From Bacteroidales bacterium (GTDB lineage Bacteria > Bacteroidota > Bacteroidia > Bacteroidales > Tenuifilaceae), in assembly GCA_013376985.1 (NCBI GenBank), contig JACABB010000001.1, forward strand, positions 210,155 through 274,154: 64,000 nucleotides of DNA, read 5' to 3'. Position 1 is the stretch's first letter; each line of letters begins with the position of its first letter. A model generated the notes under the pieces. The model had not been told where the DNA came from, did not search any database, and saw nothing but the letters and a program-made list of their open reading frames with translations. Positions 36,201 through 43,715 of the stretch are shown here, in pieces. The translations under genes were made by a program, and so were the position numbers.

Positions 36201-38106
36201 AACACCTATTGCTGCAAGTACAGCAACGATAACTAGTCCAGGCATAGTGAATCTATGTAATGGATCATCGACAACAATTATAGTTACATTCACAGGTACA
36301 ATGCCTTATGTGCTTACCTATAATGTAGGTGCTACTCCTGTTACGACACCTGCCATAAATTCATCCTCCTATAGTATCACGGTAAATCCTTCCTCAACAA
36401 CAGTATATACCCTTACAAATATTACTGCAAACGGTATCCCTGGCGTTATCACAGGTATGACATCAACAACAGTTAATGTAAGCCCTATACCAACAGTTAC
36501 CATTACAAGCAACGATGCTGACAATATTATTTGTCAAGGAACTAATATTATTTTCACAGCAACAGCAGGATTAGCAAACTATCGATTTAGAATAAATGGA
36601 ACTACGGTACAAAATGGAGCGAGCAATACTTATAATACCTCATTGTTGGCTGTAGGCTCACAATCTGTTGATGTTATTGGAACTAATGCAGGAGGATGCT
36701 CATCAACAAGTAGTGCTTTAGCGGTTACTGTAAATCCGCTACCTTCAGCAGCCGGAGCAATTAGTGGCCCAGCATCCGTTTGTAGAACCTCATCTGGCGT
36801 ATATACTGTACCTGCAATTGCTAATGCAACCAGCTATAATTGGTCGAATAATAACGGTGCAACAGGAACTAGTGCAACAAATAGCATAACACTAACTTTC
36901 CCAAATTCTGGTTCAACTATTATTACTGTATACGGGGTAAATAGTTGTGGAAATGGGGTTTCTTCAACTTATACGGTAGCAGTAAATACCGCATCCATGC
37001 CAGGCGCAGCAGGAACTATTACGGGAACAGCCGAAGTCTGTAAGGGCGGAACTGGTTACTCATATAGTGTTGCACCCATAACAAATGCTACGAGCTATAT
37101 TTGGTCGTACTCAGGAACTGGGGCAACAATAAATGGAACAGGTGCAAACGTAACTATAGATTTTGCAGCAGGCGCAACAAGTGGAAATTTAAGTGTAGCA
37201 GGAACGAACGGTTGTAGTACTGGAACGGTTTCACCAAATTTCAGTATTGTTGTAAATACTCCCCCAACAGCGACCATTCTACCAGCAACACCAGCAACCT
37301 GTGGCGGGACACCAATTACCATAACAGCTACACCAGCAGGAGGTACAGCACCCTATACCATACACGCTTGGACTGGCGTGGGCGCAGGATCGCTATCATC
37401 AACATCGATTACCAATCCATCGTTTAACAATACTACAGGGGGAAACTACGGTCTTACCTATACCGTTACTGATACAAAGGGGTGTAAGGGATCTGTTAGC
37501 ACTTCTGTTACAGTATATCAAGCACCTGTTGCAGAGGCGGGTCCTGACGCTTTAGGCCTTTGTAGTGGAACAGCATCAATTGTTCTGACAGGAGCAACTG
37601 CAACTGGTTCTTATAGTGGTACACCTACATGGACGGGTTCAGGTGGCTCTTGGACACAAAATCCAGATCCAGCATTAGCATCATTTACACCCACGACTAC
37701 CTCCGGATCAATTACAGCAACGTTAACCTTAACGGGAGCTAATGGTTGTGCTGATGTAACGGATACCAGAATTATTTCTTGGAGTACTACCCCCGATCGA
37801 CCCGGGGCTTTTACAACCAGTACAACCTCTGTATGCCAGGGACAAACAGGTGTTACGTACACTGTGCCCAATGATCTAATTGCAACATCCTACGCATGGA
37901 CTTATACGGTTGGAACGGGTGCAACAATAACGGGTAGTGGAAATAGCATAACGCTAGATTTCTCATCAACTGCAACCTCGGGTAAGTTAAATGTAACTGC
38001 AACTAACTCCTGTGGTACTAGCATTGCACGTACACTTGATATTACTGTTAACCCCACTCCAAAGACAGGAAGTATTTACCATATCCCCAATAACTATGGG
38101 TTATAA
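27283..38106 (+). CDS. Giant secreted surface protein: four-module beta-rich stalk plus PKD/Ig-like repeats
   Basis: About 3,607 residues from the ATG at 27283 (a GTG at 27265 is in frame). A signal peptide with a long basic N-region ends in NSYGQ. The body is Thr/Asn/Gly-rich beta-solenoid-like sequence. Four large modules start with a GxWxxxxTW-type motif near residues 60, 667, 1649 and 2567 (for example TGSWDDPTTWT, SGDWATGTIWT). Each module runs to a YPIG-type and YWxL-type segment. From about 2985 there are Ig- and PKD-like repeats with paired Cys (for example PASVCRTSSGVYTVP, TSVCQGQTGVTYTVP). The frame stops just after VNPTPKTGSIYHIPNN. No type IX C-terminal sorting domain, membrane anchor or LPXTG-like signal is visible. 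The likely role is adhesion or a surface layer. Confidence 0.85.
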   Translation: MYNFKTFTQLPRKKIKNRISHHSCRLKNLLEILEPLKRLGLSLFLMVVFVFNSYGQATRTWDGGGGNGRWTTANNWSSNTAPVNGDNVIIPAGFNNLIISRVPNISLNSLTVQSTGIIFTANGTAQTITINNINATSALTISGSATFGDGTVGNAVNLNLSAINTATSITGTISNSANNTISLASGQTLTIASGGTFNANAGTVTINGIVTNSGTVTGGSLTFSSTGVYNHNQNSGTIPTSTWNAGSTSTIGAGFTGTTPAGLNQSFSNFTMNANGQTLTLGSTLSVGNDLTISQGTIAGATNTINLTGNLSGAGNLSFTTGTLNIGGNNSQTGTFNCGTSTVNYNVAGQQIRGTTYYNLTTSGSGTKTLLGATTINNNLSISGTTTLASDIYQITGNATGLFTMAFGTGLTLGNIGNATNVLFPTNFTTGNITLGSASTIYYQTMGTQTVSIVPTYERLTIDGGGTKNIAGNIRINGLLNLTNGRLVLNGNDLTLSSNASVIGLVGSANMIDIGSGSVIKEGNTYSDFVLTYPIGIGSAYTSMQIASLSATSIAPLSSIKLQCSSTPASGVPGNHPLNRQWVTSTTGITGSLIADVRFTYDAGDIPAGGNASLYEIAYKPTAGVWGVPIGASAAGNNPLKASSTSSLDATWTATEPVKRVFYSLKTGSWDDPTTWTLDPSGTQPLNPNNVTPTTSTSSAFDEVVILSGRTVTVPTNTKVNNKLTVIGTLDFGTTTGHSFTSIIGTGRIRLAGDNFPTGDATNFVTAGLGEGTAEYYGTSRNLTIARTFFNLEINLTAANTLTLLRDYSINGYLKIFSGVLSINDNTSTTPLNITVKGNITVSATGKIATGTANARHQLNMYGDFTNSGDVRFTNRAVADYATEATDGIVDANFLSPDNDQSIMCRGITNFYRIEIDKGVDYTYTLNIDATAPANFNLFGFANENHTPATAQLANNNNALGLIRGSVRIGNSIVIPTLSTANIYSISAGAQLWIDRGTVQKNSGQTIALYGKIKITNGTLEAKTISGITFRSNGILSVEGGTVNTNQIRTSDVGVANYGGYVQTAGAVNVLGGTTNTDYYVFSLPYPNCVFNMSGGTLNVNTSTGNGGILINSDPENIKVTGGTVIAETKSTDDFLITSTAPFWNLSFKNSTAVARQFTLGAAVNIAPDNVNVAAQPLKVLNDFRLWGKESGGATYPAITFNPGINDVYIGGAFYVENGALYVPISGGTPPYDAIANQPTSRNTTYFNKTNGTGAVEEFYQGNTTNPLELGNIVVDRTNGYEVKLTSGATRTNESVILDINGNASVLSGTLNQNLFTIRTWGAITNNDRMGTWFPGVTPSRAQIQMVENPSLTLTTTTNAVFGNVQINVTPPSKITLTSDVYIERMEYVKGLIYLKSYNLKVDNLWNMETDIFENSSTNSYLKVADTGYSGSSMIFTDGKASDGGLTLKVTADSQTENQPNILNNFGPITYPLGFTTDGGTTLYFRPAQMVVKNFADDGYVTIRTAMGPLLTLNAAGGEVLQQYWRVSSSYFTTAPTVAFRFYYRNRTGGGLMDLVAANSVNEVNYVPGKVQDSNPYTRLYEALTDNDIIKNVGATNTRVITFNGSSTNGLFTPSSNGFSLDDYNFTAGAAACFAGSPIHYYSNASYQIWNSAATWDVGFIGSGVHAVPTTGSIVHIYNGRATVDNPPPRAGRITVDATGIPNPPAEIIFELPNLPIEQSNSENVPRLQFYNSVNATLGFVKGVGMISFGANNINLTGDFGDFGTNPYSYYLFFNNGTAPAQLTNIPTPIPNMMIEYSTDINQNITINSDLIVQGNATVHPLKDVYIKRDLVLGFWLGATFQFPATGSAVKVTVDRDVDFTRIPIPGSVGNRNLNVAAAAGVLEHTFVIKRDIIQGSDNNWGIDLYGAANRSKAILEMQGTTNGTYSRTSTTVPNLYRIVMNKGANQTPSFSFDDSFILNGSTNTTTKAITMKSGTLVLNDPAININLTTGSDYFEIPAASCLDIKQGITHANGTSGISLDGKLNLSGGTLDMSGGDNPIEYSASGMATISVTSGTLTVGGQVRRTPSSDVGILTYSQSNGTVVIGNDAAPIGNRGVFEILNAGSSFSITGGDLFIARAQTSPTISAFYFDPAVYNIGLAANINIGHTSTPASQTIGIYAGKPLPKLRINNSSTRNPIARLDVVSATITSLLQIDAGATFNANGLDLELQGDMTASGTFIPNGNTTFLSGSSTQTITGNGSALNFYNFDKLTSNNVILAAGNTPLLVSNSFSLCGGTFTDNGNTVTVKGDVYNDATHINNGIGDGIVLKGDNSQILSGNGIFGKLTINNSNGVTIPIGNQLFITRSLKMQAGVLNIGKNLLDIGLNAVIEEASPFSNTNMIETNISFTDNGLRKTFPSGASPIFIFPVGSNYKYTPVTLAISANGNSTGSIAVKPANEIHPSIIEDTELGTQIIDKNNALQYYWTLKANGISGFTASAKMRYIDADAVVGPEYTIADYHTASLLANGLGNWLKFPKADFDETNKDLIFNFNLKNDAGISGDYTAGAGDASLDGAIPDLVTSYETNSSGDWATGTIWTPNVAGGPRGAITKINTPHTVDVTSNYVAGYLTEVFGTLKLYSTYGHRLGILNGNGTIYLEAGDIPAAVYDDFFSSAGGTLEFSGTTNYEFLGNITEVNHLRFTGTGDRRFPNNNLLLNGNLDITGGAGLNLINYYNRKTSIKGNLTRTTGSFEAGSGANATLAFVGTLPQTITGSFSNSNALNNLEINNANDVTIINDVEIDRELRLTNGLVSINPSSLFRINYGAIVTPAAGSALSFVNGVLTKEMMNGNSFTFPIGNWDDTKAHGPITLKSVSGPAGINDWKASYFFANATLAGYNTDNFDSPISTVSHSEYWKIEAPTGGASIISIILDGSSDVASSLLDLSNLRVVGWNASSSKWEVVGTSATVTGTAISGTVTTTTSINYGSYTYFTLASVTPIAASTATITSPGIVNLCNGSSTTIIVTFTGTMPYVLTYNVGATPVTTPAINSSSYSITVNPSSTTVYTLTNITANGIPGVITGMTSTTVNVSPIPTVTITSNDADNIICQGTNIIFTATAGLANYRFRINGTTVQNGASNTYNTSLLAVGSQSVDVIGTNAGGCSSTSSALAVTVNPLPSAAGAISGPASVCRTSSGVYTVPAIANATSYNWSNNNGATGTSATNSITLTFPNSGSTIITVYGVNSCGNGVSSTYTVAVNTASMPGAAGTITGTAEVCKGGTGYSYSVAPITNATSYIWSYSGTGATINGTGANVTIDFAAGATSGNLSVAGTNGCSTGTVSPNFSIVVNTPPTATILPATPATCGGTPITITATPAGGTAPYTIHAWTGVGAGSLSSTSITNPSFNNTTGGNYGLTYTVTDTKGCKGSVSTSVTVYQAPVAEAGPDALGLCSGTASIVLTGATATGSYSGTPTWTGSGGSWTQNPDPALASFTPTTTSGSITATLTLTGANGCADVTDTRIISWSTTPDRPGAFTTSTTSVCQGQTGVTYTVPNDLIATSYAWTYTVGTGATITGSGNSITLDFSSTATSGKLNVTATNSCGTSIARTLDITVNPTPKTGSIYHIPNNYGL

Positions 38107-38110
38107 AACA

Positions 38111-38144
38111 AAGAAAGCTTCCAGTTGGAAGCTTTCTTGTTTTT
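38111..38144 (+). terminator. Strong bidirectional terminator
   Basis: A perfect 12-bp stem, AAGAAAGCTTCC (38111-38122) with GGAAGCTTTCTT (38127-38138) and loop AGTT, followed by GTTTTTTCG. It begins four bases after the giant gene's stop. Read on the minus strand it is followed by TGTTTTATA, so it can also end the polysaccharide operon. Confidence 0.88.
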
Positions 38145-38161
38145 TCGTTTTTACCTATTCG

Positions 38162-39850
38162 TTAAAACCCAAAGTTCAATCCCATAATAATTATTGATTT
38201 TTTTCCTTGAAAAGATGATGGCGTATAAAGATCAAGGTAATACTGGGCTGTATGCCCATCCACATTAAAGCCTTGAATATTGCTTTGAGCGATATTGAGA
38301 TAGAGCCATGAATCGTGAATGAATTCCCATCTACTAGTGAAAGAAATCGTTAAATTCTTCCATGTAACATCTTTCATAAAAGGCAACTGGTCTTCATTTG
38401 GGCTGGTGACATAAGCATATTCATTTCCATGTCGAGCATAGGTGATATCTCCTCTCAAAAGAAAACCTCTAAACAATTTGATATCTAATGCACCATATAG
38501 TTCATCCGAATTATCTCGAAGATAGTGGCCTAGATTGAATTTGTTGGTCTCAAAAGTAGTTGTTGGCACACGATGCTTATAGGTAAGAGGATTGGCTTTA
38601 GTATACTCAACGGTTAAAGCAGTATTCGAAATTGGCCAGTTAGAAAGACGAAAGCCATACTTCTGTGAAACGAAGTTATGCCGCTTTGTGCTGAATACTC
38701 GTGTAACCGAGAATTCATCGATATAAATAGTGCTATATAGATGAAGATTCTTTATCCTTCTTATGCTCAAATCAAGAAACATCTGTGAGTTTTGGTTCTC
38801 AATATCGTGGTTTAATGTATGATCAATAGATTTATAAAACATTACAGGAATTAGGTATGCTGGTTGAACCTTAATATCAGAGTACACAATTGAGTTTCCA
38901 ACCGAAAATGAGATACCCTTGAATGGGATAAAGGTCATCAGATTTGCTGCGATGTATTTATCTCTAAACACTGTCCTAAAATCTCCTCCAGATGTTATAT
39001 ATGAACGGCTACTATCAACTACTTCCGAAACTAACCAGCCATGATAGTAGTTTAACTCAAACCAATAAACGGGTTTCATATTAAGTTTAATCATAGCAAA
39101 TGAGGGCGTTTTTCCCGAAAATATCGAAGCACCATGGTAATTAGTTCCCCATTCCAATTGATCTTTAATAAGCCCTATTGATCCCCATTTCCAACCATAC
39201 ACAATGCCCCCCCTCATCTCGGAAAAATCACCACCCTTCCTTCCCTGAACATTCAACTTGTAATTTCCGCCTTCGCTTTGTGTAAAATAACTTGGCTTTG
39301 CAAGAATTTCGGTTTGATAGTTATCGCGCAAATTTGCATAAATTGAAATCTTCCCAATACTTCCCCACGCCTCTGCCCCACCCCATGTGTGCATTATTTG
39401 ATTAGATCCTACAACGTATTCACGAACGCCCCAAATAGGTTTTAACGAGAATGTAAAAAGCGAATCCTTATAGTGAACTCCTGGTGGTAAAAACCCAATG
39501 TTGAAATTTGGTTCTTTTGTTATCAGATTGCCACGTTTCGAGTCAGTATAGGAGTTTTTACCCTTTTCACCAATGAATTGATACTGCTTTAGATAAAAAT
39601 CCAACTCTTTGCTCTGCCGCTTGATAAGTTGTTCTTTACTTTTTTCCGCTTCAACTAAACATTGTAGAATATAACTATTCGTATAGGGTTTGGCGGCAGA
39701 ATTTATGGTTATGATTTTGCTGTTAGCCAGCTCATCAAGAAAATCATAAATAGCCTCGTTTCGGAAAGAAACGGGAACATCTTGGCAATAACCTTTACTC
39801 CAAACTAAAAGAAGGAGGATTGTTAATAAAAATGATCTAATGGACTTCAA
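38162..39850 (-). CDS. Wzi-like capsule-assembly outer-membrane barrel
   Basis: A protein of 562 residues with a signal peptide (to about residue 22, GYCQ). A helical part (YDFLDELANSKIITINSAA, EAEKSKEQLIKRQSKELD) is followed by many amphipathic strands: WGSIGKISIYANLRDNYQT, GIVYGWKWGSIGLIKDQLEW, YWFELNYYHGWLVSEV. The order of helical region then barrel with WG-rich strands fits the capsule assembly Wzi family, which binds surface polysaccharide at the outer membrane. The start codon is a TTG at 39850, since no ATG gives a complete signal peptide. It is the last gene of the polysaccharide operon. Confidence 0.78.
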   Translation of the reverse strand: MKSIRSFLLTILLLLVWSKGYCQDVPVSFRNEAIYDFLDELANSKIITINSAAKPYTNSYILQCLVEAEKSKEQLIKRQSKELDFYLKQYQFIGEKGKNSYTDSKRGNLITKEPNFNIGFLPPGVHYKDSLFTFSLKPIWGVREYVVGSNQIMHTWGGAEAWGSIGKISIYANLRDNYQTEILAKPSYFTQSEGGNYKLNVQGRKGGDFSEMRGGIVYGWKWGSIGLIKDQLEWGTNYHGASIFSGKTPSFAMIKLNMKPVYWFELNYYHGWLVSEVVDSSRSYITSGGDFRTVFRDKYIAANLMTFIPFKGISFSVGNSIVYSDIKVQPAYLIPVMFYKSIDHTLNHDIENQNSQMFLDLSIRRIKNLHLYSTIYIDEFSVTRVFSTKRHNFVSQKYGFRLSNWPISNTALTVEYTKANPLTYKHRVPTTTFETNKFNLGHYLRDNSDELYGALDIKLFRGFLLRGDITYARHGNEYAYVTSPNEDQLPFMKDVTWKNLTISFTSRWEFIHDSWLYLNIAQSNIQGFNVDGHTAQYYLDLYTPSSFQGKKSIIIMGLNFGF

Positions 39851-39866
39851 ATGAGTGTGATTGTAT

Positions 39867-40652
39867 TTACTTTATTCTGTTTAATAAACTTTTTGCAATA
39901 TTTTTGATGTTTTGAGAGATTAACTCTTTTGTCCAAAGAATCATTCCATCGTTCCACCGCTGTGGGTGAATAGTAAACATCACTTGGTTTGGAAAGCGTC
40001 CCTCCTCAACTGCTTTAATAATATCATTCGTATGTCTAAAAGAATAGTTGGTGTTTAGTTGCGGATGGCTGCCCTTTTCTGTGAGCTGAACTTTATCGCG
40101 AATGCTGACTTTTTCTCCATTCCAACGTCTACCCGTATCTGTTAGATATAAAACCTTTGAGAAATCAACATCAAAATATGGTTCGCCAATTATTCCAAAA
40201 GAACGATAATCGTATGTTTTCCAAATATTTCGATTATCATATTTTGACAAGGGGCTACCATGCATGCAGATAGTTTTAATATGATAGAAATTCCGAAAAT
40301 AGTTCAGATTCTCATCGAATGATTTTATTGCCCGTACAATATCTCCGTTAACCAAAGCCAGATCTTCATAATGATAGCCTATTTCATGCCCAAAATCGGC
40401 AATCTCTTTTATAATTTCCGGGTTATTGCTCTCCTTTACAATTCTGAAATAATAACTACCACAAATTCCTAATTGTTTCTCAATTTGAGCCGTTTTCAGA
40501 GAATTAATCGGAAGTTTATCAACATCATGGCGAAGGATAATAACTTTTTCTAAAGGCTTTTCAAGAAATTGCTGAAAAGTTTGGAAACTATAACCAACAC
40601 CTTTTAATGATTCAATAAGTCTGGTATATGCTTGTAAAGTAAAATCTCTCAT
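39867..40652 (-). CDS. Polysaccharide deacetylase-family protein
   Basis: A 261-residue NodB-like fold. The metal and base motif is ILRHDVDKLP near residue 40, and the His motif is GHEIGYHYEDLAL. A C-terminal MFTIHPQRWND closes the barrel as in carbohydrate esterase family 4 relatives. No signal peptide, so it probably acts in the cytoplasm on a sugar or lipid-linked intermediate. Its start overlaps the stop of the decarboxylase-like gene by four bases. The motif is RHDVD rather than the usual TFDDG, as in several polysaccharide-cluster members. Confidence 0.78.
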   Translation of the reverse strand: MRDFTLQAYTRLIESLKGVGYSFQTFQQFLEKPLEKVIILRHDVDKLPINSLKTAQIEKQLGICGSYYFRIVKESNNPEIIKEIADFGHEIGYHYEDLALVNGDIVRAIKSFDENLNYFRNFYHIKTICMHGSPLSKYDNRNIWKTYDYRSFGIIGEPYFDVDFSKVLYLTDTGRRWNGEKVSIRDKVQLTEKGSHPQLNTNYSFRHTNDIIKAVEEGRFPNQVMFTIHPQRWNDGMILWTKELISQNIKNIAKSLLNRIK

Positions 40653-41458
40653 CTATTTAATCGTCCAATTATGGTAGTCCCTGCATGCACTTGTTCTCCC
40701 TCCCGAACCATTATGGTAGTATTTCGAGGAATTATAAGATCTGTTTGAGAGCCCCATCGTATTTTCCCTACAATCTCCCCCCGCTTAACAATAGAACCCT
40801 CCTTGGCCATAACAATACAGCGATGAACACCACGTGCTGCAATCTGAACGATACCAGCCATAATTCCATCGTCACGCTTGAAAACTACAGTATTCCTCTC
40901 GTTGGTTAGTGTTGATTCTGGCGTATTTAGTCCAATTGCTGTACCATCGGTATGTTTAACAAGAATTATTTCCCCATCAATAGGAGCTCTGTTATAGTGA
41001 ACATCAAAAAGTGTCATTGCTATTCCTATCAAATAGCATGGTTGACTTAAAATATCCGTTTTTGTGATTTCATTAATGTTAGCAACCCTCATCTTTTTAA
41101 TAGTAACAGGGGTTTGATTAACCTCAAGCTCTTTTATGTAGATGATTCTTCCATCTGCTGGTGCTACTATATCGTCCTTATCGCCAGGAATTTCCCTTTG
41201 GGGGTTTCTGAAAAAGCGGTAGAAAAATAGGCCAACAAAAAGTATGAAAACTATTATTGGGCAAAGGATTATCACAAAAACAGCAAGCGGAATAATAATA
41301 ATATGATGCAACAATAGTCCAATTGCTGCTGAGAAGATTCCCAAAAGTATATTGTCTGTATACAAATATCTCCTATTAAAACCCCCTTTGGATACCCAAA
41401 AGATAAACATCGCAGAGGATAGTAAAAACGATGCCATTACTATTATAACCTGTTCCAT
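40649..41458 (-). CDS. Phosphatidylserine decarboxylase-like protein in a polysaccharide locus
   Basis: A 269-residue protein. The N-terminal third has two or three membrane helices, followed by FFRNPQREIPGDKDDIVAPADG, the entry signature of PSD-type proteins. The core shows DVHYNRAPIDG and the self-cleavage site WGS at about residues 235-237 (IRWGSQTDL), where Ser becomes the pyruvoyl cofactor after cleavage. These are marks of an active decarboxylase of a phosphatidylserine- or archaetidylserine-like substrate. Placement among capsule genes suggests it supplies a phospholipid or phosphoethanolamine for the polysaccharide, but it could be the cell's ordinary PSD. Confidence 0.82.
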   Translation of the reverse strand: MEQVIIVMASFLLSSAMFIFWVSKGGFNRRYLYTDNILLGIFSAAIGLLLHHIIIIPLAVFVIILCPIIVFILFVGLFFYRFFRNPQREIPGDKDDIVAPADGRIIYIKELEVNQTPVTIKKMRVANINEITKTDILSQPCYLIGIAMTLFDVHYNRAPIDGEIILVKHTDGTAIGLNTPESTLTNERNTVVFKRDDGIMAGIVQIAARGVHRCIVMAKEGSIVKRGEIVGKIRWGSQTDLIIPRNTTIMVREGEQVHAGTTIIGRLNR

Positions 41459-41490
41459 TATTATTCTACTTTATTTGGTTTAAAATACGA

Positions 41491-42660
41491 TTATCTTTTC
41501 TTAAGGTATGAAAACATCATTAATGCATAAGCAAACATAGGTTTAATATCCTTTTTGTAATATAGTGCGCCAACCCTTTCCCCTTTCATCGACATCAAAT
41601 AGTTCTTTATGGTTAATTGTCCCTTTTTAAATGCCAAAAAAGAATAAACAGTGTCGGTTAAAGAGTTAGTCCATTTTACTCCTACCTTGAATTCCTTGGA
41701 ATAACTATTGGTAATTCCGTTTAAATAATTATAAATATATAATCCATAATCAACCCCACAGGCTTTTGCCAAACCAACCCATAGCCATGTTCTTGCATTT
41801 ATCTCAATAAGCTTAAACTGATTATCCGAAGGATCTTTCAGAAACTCAATTTCACAAACACCGCTATACTCGAAATGTTTTATTAGTTTTTTCGAAAGAT
41901 CAAGGAGCTCAGTCACCATAACACTTTCTGCAAAGGTAGCCGTTCCAAACTGTATGGGGTGCTCCCGAAGTTTTACCCCCATCCAATATGCTTTAATCTC
42001 ACCATTAACAGAAAAAGCAGTAAATGATATTGTTTTATTACTTCCATCGAATGGTATTACCGTTTGTGTAAAGGTATCTTCAAGAGTATATTTTTGCTGA
42101 ATTGCTTCAAGCTGATTTTTCAACTCCTCTTCACTATATGCAATAAAGGCCTTTTTCTTAAGCGCACCATAGAAAGCCAAGCCATGTTTACCTCTTGTAA
42201 TTACAGGGAATTTAAACTTTAACCCATTGGTTATTGTATCTGTGAAGCAATGTGTGGCTGGAATAGGAACGCCTAATTCTGATGCAATTTTTAAAAGGTT
42301 TACTTTGTTATAGATTTGTTCAATCCTTTCGAATTCAGGAACAAGCATTTTGTAATACTCTTCGAGTTTTTGCCTGTTTCGAGAGAGAGTAATTACTGCA
42401 TGATCGTTTGATGGAAGAAGAATCCATCCATCTAACTTTTCCTTTTTTGCTAGTTCATAAAGAAAATCGGCAAAAGCATCCTCGTTATAGTCGGGGCAAA
42501 TAAAAAACTTGCGGGAATACTTAGAATATCGTGCTATACAATTTCTTTTGTCTACAACATATACGGGGATACCTTTTTCGCCCAAGGTACGGGTTAAAGA
42601 CAACCCTTGAACATGCCCTTCGATTACTATTGCGCCAGTTATTTTTTTGTGTGATTCCAA
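41491..42660 (-). CDS. ATP-grasp enzyme (carboxylate-amine ligase type)
   Basis: A 389-residue ATP-grasp protein. The N-terminal Rossmann-like part (IVIEGHVQGLSLTRTLGEKG) and KVNLLKIASELGVPIPATHCF precede the nucleotide fold; FPVITRGKHG and SGVCEIEFLKD with KLIEINARTWLWVGLA hold the ATP- and Mg-binding residues. Such enzymes join a carboxylate to an amine using ATP, and relatives in surface-polysaccharide clusters attach amino acids or similar groups to sugars. The acceptor here is unknown. The frame begins at a TTG (42660) directly after an in-frame stop, so a non-ATG start is needed. Confidence 0.8.
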   Translation of the reverse strand: MESHKKITGAIVIEGHVQGLSLTRTLGEKGIPVYVVDKRNCIARYSKYSRKFFICPDYNEDAFADFLYELAKKEKLDGWILLPSNDHAVITLSRNRQKLEEYYKMLVPEFERIEQIYNKVNLLKIASELGVPIPATHCFTDTITNGLKFKFPVITRGKHGLAFYGALKKKAFIAYSEEELKNQLEAIQQKYTLEDTFTQTVIPFDGSNKTISFTAFSVNGEIKAYWMGVKLREHPIQFGTATFAESVMVTELLDLSKKLIKHFEYSGVCEIEFLKDPSDNQFKLIEINARTWLWVGLAKACGVDYGLYIYNYLNGITNSYSKEFKVGVKWTNSLTDTVYSFLAFKKGQLTIKNYLMSMKGERVGALYYKKDIKPMFAYALMMFSYLKKR

Positions 42661-42695
42661 TATTTAAAAGATATAAAATTGAGCTTTTGAATCTA

Positions 42696-43715
42696 TCATC
42701 CTACTAATTTTTTGATCTGATTAATTATAATCGTATTTGTATCCTCAAACTCATTTCTAATTAATTCTACCATTTTTTCTCTTGCTCTTTGTTTAATAGA
42801 GGTGTCCATAATCATATCGATAGTTTTGTATACCTGCTCAACCCCTTCTATTTTCAGCATAACGCCAATATCAGTAAATTTTTTGTTGGCCTGCATAATT
42901 CGCCCTCCCGTATATATACATGGATTTCCTAGCAAACACGCTTCGCGAGCCATTGTATCGCCTGAAGATATTACAAAGCGAGAATGGTATATCAAGGAGT
43001 AAAGATGCTTTATGGGTTCCTTAAGAATTATACAACTCTCTTTGAAATCGTTTACCAACTCCTTATTTTCAATTGAAAGCAGTATTTTAATGTTTTTCTC
43101 TTTCAAATATTTAACAATCTCGGGTAGTAACCCTTGGCGGTTAAGGTAGTTCACGCTTACGTTCGAAATTTCACGGATAAACACGTAGCCGTTGGCTTGT
43201 AAACCATAATCTGCCAAAATCTCTTCATTGGGAGTAAAATAATCAGGATGAAGATATGCCAACTCCTTAAATCCTTTGTATTTCAAAAAGTTCTTGCCAT
43301 TAACTGGCATAAAATCAGGCATCACATCAATATCTGAAAACCACTTACCTAGCAAAAAGGTGATGCGGTATTCACTATCATCATCATAATGAAGAATCTT
43401 TACACCAAGAAGTTTACAAGCAACCCCGCAAGTTAAGCCCTGACATGCAACCAGTTTTATTTTATTTTTGCGCAGAAAACGAAAGGCTAATACCTCTCTC
43501 TGAATAATTGAAAATATTTTGCCGAAAAGACTTTTCCGATGAACTCCTAGACTTACAATGTCAAATTCAGGCAATTCGCTTTTGGCGATTAAATCTAAAA
43601 CACCTCTTTGTCTGTAGGTTAAATAAACCTTGTAGCCTTCTTTGGATAGATTATATATCGCATTTTTAAATAGGTTAACATCCGCAGGGTGTAACAAATC
43701 AAATAGGATATTCAT
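42696..43715 (-). CDS. DUF354-family glycosyltransferase-like protein
   Basis: A 339-residue protein matching the DUF354 pattern: MNILFDLLHPADVNLFKNA at the N-terminus and HSRFVISSGDTMAREACLLGNPC near residue 260. The fold is GT-B-like, as in UDP-GlcNAc 2-epimerases and glycosyltransferases. The family is found in archaeal and bacterial polysaccharide clusters; its chemistry is not settled. Its ATG overlaps the upstream stop by one base, so it is coupled to the preceding glycosyltransferase gene. Confidence 0.78.
   Translation of the reverse strand: MNILFDLLHPADVNLFKNAIYNLSKEGYKVYLTYRQRGVLDLIAKSELPEFDIVSLGVHRKSLFGKIFSIIQREVLAFRFLRKNKIKLVACQGLTCGVACKLLGVKILHYDDDSEYRITFLLGKWFSDIDVMPDFMPVNGKNFLKYKGFKELAYLHPDYFTPNEEILADYGLQANGYVFIREISNVSVNYLNRQGLLPEIVKYLKEKNIKILLSIENKELVNDFKESCIILKEPIKHLYSLIYHSRFVISSGDTMAREACLLGNPCIYTGGRIMQANKKFTDIGVMLKIEGVEQVYKTIDMIMDTSIKQRAREKMVELIRNEFEDTNTIIINQIKKLVG

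Noticed and set aside
28153-37871. Many minus-strand frames within the giant gene
   Set aside because: They are shadows of its Thr/Asn/Gly-rich repeats and show Cys/Val-rich antisense composition without domains.
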